Part shown: piece after piece, positions 1 through 5,386 of the stretch
Layout: every line of letters starts with the position of its first letter
Numbering within the stretch: position 1 is the first letter of the stretch
Assembly: GCA_017881705.1 (NCBI GenBank)
Contig: JADGQP010000006.1
Location: 1-5,386, forward strand
Length of the DNA stretch: 5,386 nt
Direction of reading: 5' to 3'
Origin: Christensenellaceae bacterium
GTDB lineage: Bacteria > Bacillota > Clostridia > Christensenellales > Aristaeellaceae
Made by a program: the position numbers and the translations under genes
Notes under the pieces: model-generated
What the model saw: the letters and a program-made list of their open reading frames with translations, nothing else
Databases searched by the model: none
Told to the model about the DNA's origin: nothing

Positions 1-478
1 GATAGGCGGCAAAATCATCGTATTGCTTAAGCCGGAGACTGAAAACCGCGCCCATTGACGCGCGCACCACGCGCGGGTCGAATGGGTCGGCCGCGGGGCG
101 AATTACGGCGATATCAGGCAGACCAAGGCCCAGCATCGTACGCTGGATGGTGCCCAGGTTGCCCTCGTCCATCGGGTGATGCAGTACGATGTGCGCCTTG
201 TCCTGCGCCAGTTCGGCCTGCCATTTTTGAAACACGACGGCGGCATAGCAATTTTGCTTGCCGCTGATGCGGGCGAGCGCCTTATCCGCGATCTCCTCGC
301 GTACGCCGTGCTCTCGGCACAGCGCGCGCAGCTTATCCACGCCCTCGCCGCAGGCGTTTTCGCTTAGCAGCAGGCGTGTGGCGCGTTGCGGCGCGGCAGC
401 CATCAGCGACAGGCTGGGGAAAACCCCGGGGGCGTAGCTGTAGGGCAGATCGGCGCTATAAACTTTCAGCGGCGGCAT
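1..478 (-). CDS. TrmH/SpoU-family RNA 2'-O-ribose methyltransferase, N-terminal part (3' end outside window)
   Basis: SpoU/TrmH (SPOUT) enzymes methylate the 2'-hydroxyl of a specific nucleotide in tRNA or rRNA using S-adenosylmethionine, normally as dimers with a knotted catalytic domain. Reading from the ATG at 478 gives 159 residues with no stop before the window edge. The first ~90 residues (start MPPLKVYSADLPYSYAPGVF) resemble the small substrate-binding domain found before the SpoU fold in many clostridial TrmH-like proteins. The catalytic domain then begins at HIVLHHPMDEGNLGTIQRTM (96-115) and carries SpoU motif 1, with Asn107 and Arg113 of the N-x-G-T-x-x-R pattern. IRPAADPFDPRVVRASMGAVF (126-146) continues the fold. 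The S-adenosylmethionine-binding knot (motifs 2 and 3) must lie beyond position 1. The start is supported by a good ribosome binding site. The target RNA position cannot be inferred. The gene overlaps the GNAT gene by 23 bases. Confidence 0.9.
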   Translation of the reverse strand, partial: MPPLKVYSADLPYSYAPGVFPSLSLMAAAPQRATRLLLSENACGEGVDKLRALCREHGVREEIADKALARISGKQNCYAAVVFQKWQAELAQDKAHIVLHHPMDEGNLGTIQRTMLGLGLPDIAVIRPAADPFDPRVVRASMGAVFSLRLKQYDDFAAY

Positions 479-1118
479 CAGCGCGCCCCCTTTCACGGTT
501 TTCAAAGTTTTCGGTTGGGTTTCCCGCTTTCGGCAGAGCCGCGAGGTATTCCTCCCGCGTGAGGCTATAGCAAACCTCGTCGGAAAGTGAGCCGTTTGCA
601 AGCGTGCAGGATAAACGCAGCGTGCCTTCCCGGGTGAACCCCAGCCGTTCGATCACGCGTCGGCTGCGTGCGTTGCCCGGATAGTGGTATACGGATAGAA
701 CGGGGCAGTTTAACTTCACGAAGGTAAAATGGAGCACCGCGCGCGCGGCTTCGGTAGCGTAGCCCAGGCCCCAATGGGGTTCTCCCAAAGCGTACCCCAG
801 CGTGCGCGCGTTATCCACCTCACGCTTATCGTCCGCGCTCAGGCCGATGGAGCCGATTAACTTGCCTGTTTTCCGCTCCACAATCGCCCATACATCCCCG
901 TGGCTGATAAAGCGGCGTACCACCAGTTGGCTCTCTGTGAGGCTGCGGTGGGGCGTCCAGCCCGCCGCGGGGCCTACGGCTGGGTTTTGGGCGTAGGCGT
1001 ATACGTCCGCCGCGTCGGCAGGCTCGAACATACGCAATATTAGCCGAGCTGTAGCAAGGGTTGGGTAGGCGTTGGCGGGGTGGTTGTTTTTTTCGAGTCT
1101 GCTGCCAAACCATTTCAT
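456..1118 (-). CDS. GNAT-family N-acetyltransferase, RimJ/RimL-like
   Basis: Proteins of this family transfer an acetyl group from acetyl-CoA to an amine. RimJ/RimL-type members act on N-terminal residues of ribosomal proteins, but many relatives modify other proteins or small molecules, so the substrate is open. The 220-residue protein begins with a 20-residue polar extension, then the typical opening TARLILRMFEPADAADVY (23-40). Beta strands around WAIVERKTGKLIGSIGL (77-93) follow, then the acetyl-CoA pyrophosphate-binding motif A, LGYALGEPHWGLGYATEA (107-124, loop H-W-G-L-G-Y-A). Motif B is VYHYPGNARSRRVIERLGFTREG (143-165), with the usual N-x-x-S-x-x-x-x-E-x-x-G-F pattern. After DEVCYSLTREEY (180-191) there is a charged tail of about 29 residues not needed for the fold. 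The ATG at 1118 has GGAGG ten bases upstream. The last 23 bases overlap the next gene and the tail contains that gene's ribosome binding site. Confidence 0.92.
   Translation of the reverse strand: MKWFGSRLEKNNHPANAYPTLATARLILRMFEPADAADVYAYAQNPAVGPAAGWTPHRSLTESQLVVRRFISHGDVWAIVERKTGKLIGSIGLSADDKREVDNARTLGYALGEPHWGLGYATEAARAVLHFTFVKLNCPVLSVYHYPGNARSRRVIERLGFTREGTLRLSCTLANGSLSDEVCYSLTREEYLAALPKAGNPTENFENRERGRADAAAESL
486..493 (-). promoter_or_regulatory. Ribosome binding site of the TrmH-type gene, inside the GNAT coding region
   Basis: The minus strand reads AAAGGGGG, ending seven bases before the ATG at 478. The site lies wholly inside the last codons of the acetyltransferase gene, whose TAG stop (458-456) falls 20 bases after the new start codon. 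This layout suggests translational coupling of the two genes. Confidence 0.78.
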
Positions 1119-1128
1119 CGGGTGCTCG

Positions 1129-1133
1129 CCTCC
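1129..1133 (-). promoter_or_regulatory. Ribosome binding site of the GNAT gene
   Basis: GGAGG on the minus strand lies ten bases before the ATG at 1118, a slightly long but workable spacing. It lies in the 40-base spacer after the DUF975 stop codon (TAA at 1161-1159), which holds no visible terminator or promoter. The site supports the start that includes the polar N-terminal extension. Confidence 0.78.
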
Positions 1134-1158
1134 GAAGGGAATGCCGTTCGCGAGTGGC

Positions 1159-1989
1159 TTACGAAGGGTCGGACGAATCGTCGTTCTTACCGCTTTCGTC
1201 GGAGCCGTTGTTTGGGAGGGCGCCGATGGAACGCAGCCAGGCGTTGGCGTCCGACTGTGCGCCGCGGATGCCGTCCGGCGAGGAAACCGCCAGGTAAAAG
1301 ACCGCGCAGGCGGCGTTTAAGTAGGTGACCATGTACAGCTGGATGAACTGCGAAGCCACCAGCCCAAGGATGACACTGATGCCATCCAGCAGCATTTCGC
1401 TGAGTAACGCCGCCAACAGCCACCCCACGAAGCTCAGATACAAAATCAGATAGTTGAGCTTTTGGGTTTTCATCGCCTGTTTGCTAAGGCGAATCGCTTC
1501 CCATACGCTGATCTCGGGATGTTCAGCCAGATAATAAGGCGCCATGGAGTAACGCAGCATGGCGATGATGCCGGGCACGAACAGGAGCAGCGACCAAAGC
1601 GCGACCTTGACGGCCATGACCAGGTATAAGAGCAGCGCTTTGCCAAAGCTCCTCATACGGGCGAAAAGGCCTAAAAACCCGGGCTCTTCCCCGCGAATAC
1701 GGCGGATAAAATAGGAATTACGGCCAACGGCCAACGCGGGAGTGAGCAAAAGCGCGATGCCTCCGGCCAGACCGAGAGTAAACCATGTTTCGGGCGTGAT
1801 GGCGCGTACGGCCGCGTCCATCGCATCGTAAGTGGTCAGCATCGCAAGGTTAGGCAGGCGCGTGGATTGTAAAAGCTGCACCACCGTTGCCGGCAGCGAC
1901 GCACAAAAACTAACCAGCAGGGCGGTTTGCCAGTTGCCCTTCAAGGCACGCATGGCCCGACTTTTAAATACATACGGAGCGACAGTCAT
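1159..1989 (-). CDS. DUF975-family multi-pass membrane protein, function unknown
   Basis: This is a complete 276-residue integral membrane protein. Hydrophobic stretches lie at about 22-40, 70-88, 117-143, 179-199 and 203-235, giving about five to six membrane passes. No cleavable signal peptide is evident. The family call rests on the core at about 131-190: LWSLLLFVPGIIAMLRYSMAP, then YYLAEHPEISVWEAIRLSKQ and a basic stretch, then LSFVGWLLAALL. This pattern (W-S-L-L, PGII, Y-S-M-aP, S-F-x-G-W) is typical of DUF975 proteins, which are common in Firmicutes and have no established biochemical role. The N-terminal segment (AMRALKGNWQTAL, 12-24) also fits. The C-terminal tail after about 236 is hydrophilic and ends in a Ser/Asp/Asn-rich stretch (261-276), probably cytoplasmic. 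The start at 1989 has an excellent Shine-Dalgarno site. The gene lies 53 bases after ftsY and 40 bases before the acetyltransferase gene. A link to FtsY-dependent insertion is only suggested by position. Confidence 0.85.
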   Translation of the reverse strand: MTVAPYVFKSRAMRALKGNWQTALLVSFCASLPATVVQLLQSTRLPNLAMLTTYDAMDAAVRAITPETWFTLGLAGGIALLLTPALAVGRNSYFIRRIRGEEPGFLGLFARMRSFGKALLLYLVMAVKVALWSLLLFVPGIIAMLRYSMAPYYLAEHPEISVWEAIRLSKQAMKTQKLNYLILYLSFVGWLLAALLSEMLLDGISVILGLVASQFIQLYMVTYLNAACAVFYLAVSSPDGIRGAQSDANAWLRSIGALPNNGSDESGKNDDSSDPS

Positions 1990-1995
1990 TTCTTT

Positions 1996-2003
1996 CCCTC
2001 CTT
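1996..2003 (-). promoter_or_regulatory. Ribosome binding site of the DUF975 gene
   Basis: The minus strand reads AAGGAGGG, ending six bases before the ATG at 1989. This near-perfect Shine-Dalgarno sequence decides the start and implies efficient independent initiation. Confidence 0.87.
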
Positions 2004-2017
2004 GCAGGGTTGCAGGG
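2002..2017. repeat. Perfect 8-bp tandem repeat (TTGCAGGG x2) beside a ribosome binding site
   Basis: TTGCAGGG occurs twice in direct succession on the plus strand, at 2002-2009 and 2010-2017, which reads CCCTGCAA twice on the coding strand. The copy nearer the DUF975 gene shares its last two bases with the Shine-Dalgarno sequence. It could be a slippage-prone site that varies in copy number between strains. A role is not shown. Confidence 0.75.
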
Positions 2018-2042
2018 TGATTGGGTGAGCAACAGAGGTCTG

Positions 2043-2948
2043 TCAGTCCAGCAGCGCGGAAACGAACTCCTTGGCGTCGAAAGCCTGCAGGTCGTCAATG
2101 CCTTCGCCGACGCCCACATACATCACCGGCACTTGCAGCTCGCGCACGATGGAAAAAATAACGCCGCCTTTGGCTGTGCCATCCAGTTTGGTGAGCACCA
2201 CACCGTTGATGCCGGCTGCCTCGCTGAAAGCGCGCGCTTGCAGCAGCCCGTTTTGGCCGGTGGTCGCGTCCACCACTAGCAAGCAGCGTACCGTGGCTTC
2301 GGGATATTCGCGGTCGATCACGCGGCGCATTTTCTCCATTTCGTCCATCAGGTTCTTCTTATTGTGCAGGCGGCCGGCCGTATCCACAATCAGCAGATCG
2401 GTCTTGCGCGCCTTGGCGGCCTGCACCGCGTCGAACACTACGCCCGCGGGGTCGGCGCCCTCCTGGTGGCGAATCAGCGGCACGCGGGCTCGTTCCGCCC
2501 AAATGGCCAGCTGTTCTGCCGCCGCCGCGCGAAACGTATCCGCCGCGCAAAGCAGAATAGTACGCCCAAGGCTTTGAAAGCGCAGGGCAAGTTTGCCGAT
2601 GGTTGTGGTTTTACCCACGCCGTTCACGCCCACCGCCAGGATTACCATCGGCCATTTGAGCGGCTGCTTGGGCACGTCCAGGATGGAAACGAGAATCTCC
2701 TTGAGCAGTTCCTTGCAGCGCGCGGTATCCTTTACGTTTTCAGCCTTTACGCGTTCTTTCAAACGCGCCACAGCCTCTTCGGCTCCCGCTGCGCCCATGT
2801 CCGAAAGAATCAGCGCGTCGGTAAGTCCCTCGTAAAAATCCTCGTCCACCACACGGTGTTCGTTTACCGCGTCGTCCAACATGCCGCCCAGGTTTTGGCG
2901 GCTGCGAAAAAGCCCTTCGCGCAGTTTGGTAAAAAATCCGTCGGCCAT
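2043..2948 (-). CDS. ftsY: Signal recognition particle receptor FtsY (SRP GTPase)
   Basis: FtsY is the membrane-associated receptor that docks SRP-ribosome-nascent chain complexes at the Sec/YidC translocon through a reciprocal GTPase complex with Ffh. The 301-residue protein is complete. It opens with a probable amphipathic membrane-binding helix (GFFTKLREGL, 4-13), followed by the helical N domain to about 95. The NG GTPase domain carries G1 GVNGVGKTTT (107-116), G2 DTFRAAAAEQ (137-146), G3 DTAGR (189-193), the SRP-GTPase motif DATTGQN (227-233), G4 TKLDGTAKGG (253-262) and the closing motif YVGVGEGIDDLQ (277-288). All GTP-binding residues are intact. There is no long acidic A domain as in Escherichia coli, which fits the short Gram-positive form. 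The ATG at 2948 is supported by GAGGAGG five bases upstream and by the conserved N-terminal helix directly after it. It follows smc, as in many Firmicutes, but no ylxM or ffh follows here. Confidence 0.97.
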   Translation of the reverse strand: MADGFFTKLREGLFRSRQNLGGMLDDAVNEHRVVDEDFYEGLTDALILSDMGAAGAEEAVARLKERVKAENVKDTARCKELLKEILVSILDVPKQPLKWPMVILAVGVNGVGKTTTIGKLALRFQSLGRTILLCAADTFRAAAAEQLAIWAERARVPLIRHQEGADPAGVVFDAVQAAKARKTDLLIVDTAGRLHNKKNLMDEMEKMRRVIDREYPEATVRCLLVVDATTGQNGLLQARAFSEAAGINGVVLTKLDGTAKGGVIFSIVRELQVPVMYVGVGEGIDDLQAFDAKEFVSALLD

Positions 2949-2953
2949 AGGTG

Positions 2954-2960
2954 CCTCCTC
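2954..2960 (-). promoter_or_regulatory. Ribosome binding site of ftsY
   Basis: The minus strand reads GAGGAGG with five bases before the ATG at 2948. It is a strong anti-16S match and fixes the ftsY start. The rest of the 69-base smc-ftsY spacer shows no convincing -35/-10 pair and no stem followed by a T-run, so ftsY is probably co-transcribed with smc. Confidence 0.85.
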
Positions 2961-3017
2961 AACGGGTATGCATAGGGGAGTGGCTGGCGTGCCGTAGCTG
3001 GGCGCGCCGAAAGCCCG

Positions 3018-5386
3018 TTACTGATAATCCTTCAGGCTGACGCTGACCATGGAGCTTACGCCGCGCTCCTCCATCGCTACACCGAAAAGCGTGTCGCACC
3101 GTTCCATGGTGCCCTTGCGGTGAGTGACCACCACAAATTGCGTACCTTGCGAAAATTCCTTTAAGTAATCGGCGAAATAGTTGATGTTGGCTTCGTCCAG
3201 CGCCGCCTCGATCTCGTCCAGTATGCAAAACGGCGTGGGGCGCAGCTTGAGCATTGCGAACAGGATGGCGATGGCCGTAAGCGCGCGCTCGCCGCCCGAA
3301 AACAGGCTGAGAAGCTGGCGCTTTTTCCCCGGCGGTTGCACGATGATTTCGATGCCGCAGTTGAGCGGGTCGCCCACGTCCTCCAAGCGGATTTCGCCGC
3401 GCCCGCCGCCGAACAGGCGCACGAACGTTTCCTCAAAATACTTCTGCAAATACCCGAACTGCTCGGTAAACACCGTTTGCATATGCTTGAGCAGCTCGGC
3501 GATCAGGGTCTGCAGATCCTGCTTGGCGTGTTCCACGTCGTCGCGCTGGCTTACCAGCTCGGTAACGCGCTCGCGGAGCCTGGCGTATTCCTCAATCGCG
3601 CCCACGTTGACGCTGCCCATTTGCCGAATCCGTTCGCGGATCTCCTGCGCCTGCGTGTCGGATGCGGGCTCGTCGAAGTCCGCGGGCAGCTCGGGCGCCT
3701 CTGCGGCCTGCGCGTCGGGGGCAGGCTCGTCACCGGGTGCATCCGCGGGCGCACCGTCCGCTTCATGCCGCTTCAACAGCACATATTCTGCGTAGGCGTC
3801 CCGCGCCCCTGCATACGTAAGTTCGTAGGTGTCCCACAGGCGGTCGTTCATCGCCTTTTGCTCGCTTTCAATACGGCTCAGGCTCATTTCCTGCCGGTGC
3901 AGACGCTCGGTGGTTTTTTCCATTAAGCCACGCGCGGCGTCCGTTTCGGCCTGCGCGTCCCGAAGGCCCTTTTGGGCTTCCTCAAGCTCGGCTTCCGCAG
4001 CGTCTACGTTCGCCCTGGCTTGCGTAACCGTCGCTTCGGCGGCGGCCACAGCCTGCGTGGCCGTTTCCCATTCGTGCGCCGCGTTTTCAACGTCGCTTTG
4101 CGCTTTTTCACGCTTGGCGGCGATAACGGTCAGCTCTTTTTGGCATGTTTCGCTGTCGCCAAGCAGGCGGCGCTTATCCCGATGCAGACGGTCAAAGGTA
4201 TGCTGCGCTTCCTGCAAAGCCAGCAGGGCCTGCGTGTGCGCTTCCTGCGCGGCCTCGCGGGCGCGGCGCGTACGGTTTAGTTCCGCGTCCAGCTGCGCGC
4301 TTTTTTCGCTCATCGCGGCGGCATCCAGCTGTTCGCGGCCGGTTTGCTCCTCGGTACGCGCCAGTTCCGCTTCCAACTGCGCCATGCTTTCGCTTAACTG
4401 CGCGATAGCCTGGTCGGTGCTTTCCACATTGGCGGTATGTTCCGCCAGTTCGTTTTCGGCGCTCTTGCGGCGCTCGGTATCCCTGGCCACAGCAATTTCC
4501 TGCTGCTGCAGGGCTTCCCGCGCGGCCGTGCGCAGATCCCGAACCTCCGCGCGTTCGGCATCCAGTGCGGCAAGCGCCTGCGTCGCCGCGGCAAGCGCAT
4601 CGTTTTTCTCGGCGAGCAATGCGGCGAGTTCTCGAATTTCACGCTCGCGCCCCAGCAGGTTTTGTGCCTTTTGGCGGATGCTGCCGCCCGTCATGCCGCC
4701 GCCGGAGTGCATCACGTCGCCCTCAAGCGTAACCAGCCGGAAAGCGTGGCCGCCTTCGCGCATGATGCGGATGCCGCAGTCCAGATCGCGGGCGATCACG
4801 GTGCGCCCAAGCAGGTTCTCCATCACGGGCCGGTAGCGTTCCTCAAACCCGCAAAGCTCACTGGCGACCCCGATGCAGCCGTCCATGGAAAGCATGCGGC
4901 GCTCCGCGGGCGAAAGCGTGCGCCCCTGCATGGCGGAAACCGGTAAAAAGGTCGCTCGGCCCAGCCGGTTTTCCCGAAGATATTCGATCAGCGTTTTCGC
5001 GTCCTGCTCGGTATCGGTTACGATGTTCTGCGTCGCCGCGCCCAGCGCCATGTCCAGCGCCGTTTCGTAGGGCTGCGGAACGCTTAACAGCATCGCCACC
5101 ACATCGCGCACGCCGTTTAGCCCTTGCTGGCGTGCGTAGGTCACGGCCTGTTTTACGGGGTACTGATAGCCTTCATACCCTTCCTGCAGCTCCTGCAAGG
5201 TTTTCAGGCGCGTTTCATCTGCGCGCGCGCCCTGCGCCAGCGTTTGCGTTTCCTGGCGTTTACCCTCGTAGCTTTCGGCCAGCGCCCGTGCCCGCGCCTC
5301 CAAGGCGTCGGCCTGCGCACGGCGTTCGGTAAGCTGGGCGGTTTCTGCAAGCAGGTGTTCCACGGCGGCCTGCAGCCCCGCGTGAA
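3018..5386 (-). CDS. smc: Chromosome segregation/condensin ATPase SMC, C-terminal two thirds (5' end outside window)
   Basis: SMC is the ATPase arm of bacterial condensin. With ScpA and ScpB it compacts and helps segregate the chromosome. The frame is open to the window edge (seven codons before the GTG at 5363, which is an internal valine, not a start), so the N-terminal head with Walker A and the outgoing arm are missing, about 400 residues by comparison with the usual ~1,180. Numbering from 5363: end of the outgoing coil 1-60; hinge about 61-230, with LGRATFLP (134-141) and the glycine-rich GGGMTGG (221-227); Ala/Glu/Gln/Arg-rich returning coiled coil about 231-530; low-complexity insert about 535-570; C-terminal head about 575-781. 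The head has GSVNVGAIEEY (583-593), FGGGRGEIRL (651-660), QPPGKK (676-681), the ABC signature FSGGERALTA (688-697), Walker B with catalytic glutamate CILDEIEAALDE (713-724), and the H-loop VVTHRKGT (745-752). It ends in TAA, 69 bases before ftsY. Identity is very secure. The insert and the Phe before the SGGER signature are the unusual points. Confidence 0.97.
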   Translation of the reverse strand, partial: HAGLQAAVEHLLAETAQLTERRAQADALEARARALAESYEGKRQETQTLAQGARADETRLKTLQELQEGYEGYQYPVKQAVTYARQQGLNGVRDVVAMLLSVPQPYETALDMALGAATQNIVTDTEQDAKTLIEYLRENRLGRATFLPVSAMQGRTLSPAERRMLSMDGCIGVASELCGFEERYRPVMENLLGRTVIARDLDCGIRIMREGGHAFRLVTLEGDVMHSGGGMTGGSIRQKAQNLLGREREIRELAALLAEKNDALAAATQALAALDAERAEVRDLRTAAREALQQQEIAVARDTERRKSAENELAEHTANVESTDQAIAQLSESMAQLEAELARTEEQTGREQLDAAAMSEKSAQLDAELNRTRRAREAAQEAHTQALLALQEAQHTFDRLHRDKRRLLGDSETCQKELTVIAAKREKAQSDVENAAHEWETATQAVAAAEATVTQARANVDAAEAELEEAQKGLRDAQAETDAARGLMEKTTERLHRQEMSLSRIESEQKAMNDRLWDTYELTYAGARDAYAEYVLLKRHEADGAPADAPGDEPAPDAQAAEAPELPADFDEPASDTQAQEIRERIRQMGSVNVGAIEEYARLRERVTELVSQRDDVEHAKQDLQTLIAELLKHMQTVFTEQFGYLQKYFEETFVRLFGGGRGEIRLEDVGDPLNCGIEIIVQPPGKKRQLLSLFSGGERALTAIAILFAMLKLRPTPFCILDEIEAALDEANINYFADYLKEFSQGTQFVVVTHRKGTMERCDTLFGVAMEERGVSSMVSVSLKDYQ
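3642..3749 (-). repeat. Decayed internal duplication in the SMC low-complexity insert
   Basis: Two copies of a short coding repeat lie in smc, between the returning coiled coil and the C-terminal head. Copy 1 spans 3749-3699 (PADAPGDEPAPDAQAAE) and copy 2 spans 3686-3642 (PADFDEPASDTQAQE). Their cores, DEPAPDAQAAE and DEPASDTQAQE, share 8 of 11 residues and 25 of 33 bases at an offset of 57 bases. A further shared nonamer, TCCGCGGGC on the plus strand (3679-3687 and 3742-3750), sits next to the cores with a 6-base length difference. This looks like an old in-frame tandem duplication. Chance similarity within a Pro/Ala/Asp-biased segment is the main alternative. Confidence 0.6.

Larger units (their letters stand above)
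1..5386 (-). other. Probable single transcription unit smc-ftsY-DUF975-GNAT-trmH-like (both ends outside window)
   Basis: All five genes are on one strand. Spacers are 69 bases (2949-3017), 53 bases (1990-2042), 40 bases (1119-1158), then a 23-base overlap (456-478). No stem-loop with a following T-run and no clear sigma-A promoter is visible in these spacers. Co-transcription is an inference from spacing. Weak internal promoters cannot be excluded. Confidence 0.65.

Noticed and set aside
2032..2043. Inverted repeat ACAGA-GG-TCTGT at the ftsY stop as a terminator
   Set aside because: The stem is only four to five base pairs with almost no loop and no T-run follows in the coding direction. 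A strong ribosome binding site comes shortly after.
2071..2975. Plus-strand open frames of 168 and 203 codons opposite ftsY
   Set aside because: They overlap each other and lie opposite strongly conserved FtsY motifs. Their products show no family motif, so they are shadows.
3181..3926. Plus-strand open frames of about 200 codons opposite the SMC C-terminal head
   Set aside because: The minus strand here encodes unmistakable SMC head motifs, and the antisense products are compositionally biased.
3829..4836. A 335-codon open frame on the plus strand opposite smc
   Set aside because: Its product is a Ser/Ala/Cys/Arg-rich string without a recognisable domain. It is the antisense shadow of the Ala/Glu/Gln-rich SMC coiled coil, where G/C-ending codons remove stops on the other strand.
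5361..5363. GTG at 5363 as a start codon for smc
   Set aside because: The frame is open upstream to the window edge and the residues belong to a coiled coil. SMC needs an N-terminal ATPase head before this point, so this is an internal valine.
1..5386. Possible phiX174 control genome, because the window length equals 5386 bases
   Set aside because: The sequence encodes SMC, FtsY and other bacterial chromosomal proteins with GC-rich DNA. It has no phage genes, so the length match is coincidental.
1..5386. Search for a mobile element, CRISPR array, tRNA, rRNA, riboswitch or new defence system
   Set aside because: The window is almost fully covered by five ordinary genes with spacers below 70 bases. 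No repeat-spacer pattern, transposase, integrase or structured RNA pattern was seen.

Overview
The window is a compact, fully co-directional stretch of bacterial chromosome. All five protein-coding genes lie on the minus strand and read from high to low coordinates: smc (5' part outside the window), ftsY, a DUF975-type membrane protein, a RimJ/RimL-like GNAT acetyltransferase, and a TrmH/SpoU RNA methyltransferase (3' part outside the window). The gaps are 69, 53 and 40 bases, and the last junction is a 23-base overlap. Each of the four visible starts has a clear purine-rich Shine-Dalgarno site. I see no convincing promoter or terminator inside the window, so it looks like the middle of one transcription unit.

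The likely host is a Gram-positive member of the Bacillota, most plausibly a GC-rich clostridial lineage such as a gut-type Clostridia. The reasons are the smc-ftsY order (in Firmicutes usually preceded by rnc), the DUF975 protein (a mainly Firmicutes family), a short FtsY without the long acidic N-terminal domain of proteobacteria, strong GGAGG-type ribosome binding sites, and a TrmH protein of the kind common in Clostridia. By eye the DNA is GC-rich (roughly 55-60%) with G/C-ending codons. TAA, TGA and TAG all serve as stops, so the normal bacterial code applies. Genus and species cannot be read from the sequence.

Region by region: 5386-3018 encodes the hinge, returning coiled-coil arm and C-terminal ATPase head of the condensin subunit SMC. 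2948-2043 encodes the complete SRP receptor GTPase FtsY. 1989-1159 encodes a multi-pass membrane protein of unknown role. 1118-456 encodes a complete GNAT acetyltransferase. 478-1 encodes the N-terminal 159 residues of a SpoU-type RNA 2'-O-methyltransferase. The genes do not form one pathway. They group housekeeping tasks: chromosome compaction, membrane targeting of ribosomes, and probable modification of ribosomal protein or RNA.

I found no mobile element, CRISPR array, RNA gene or clear new system. The most distinctive feature is a Pro/Ala/Asp/Glu-rich insert with a decayed internal duplication in SMC, where the coiled coil joins the C-terminal head.
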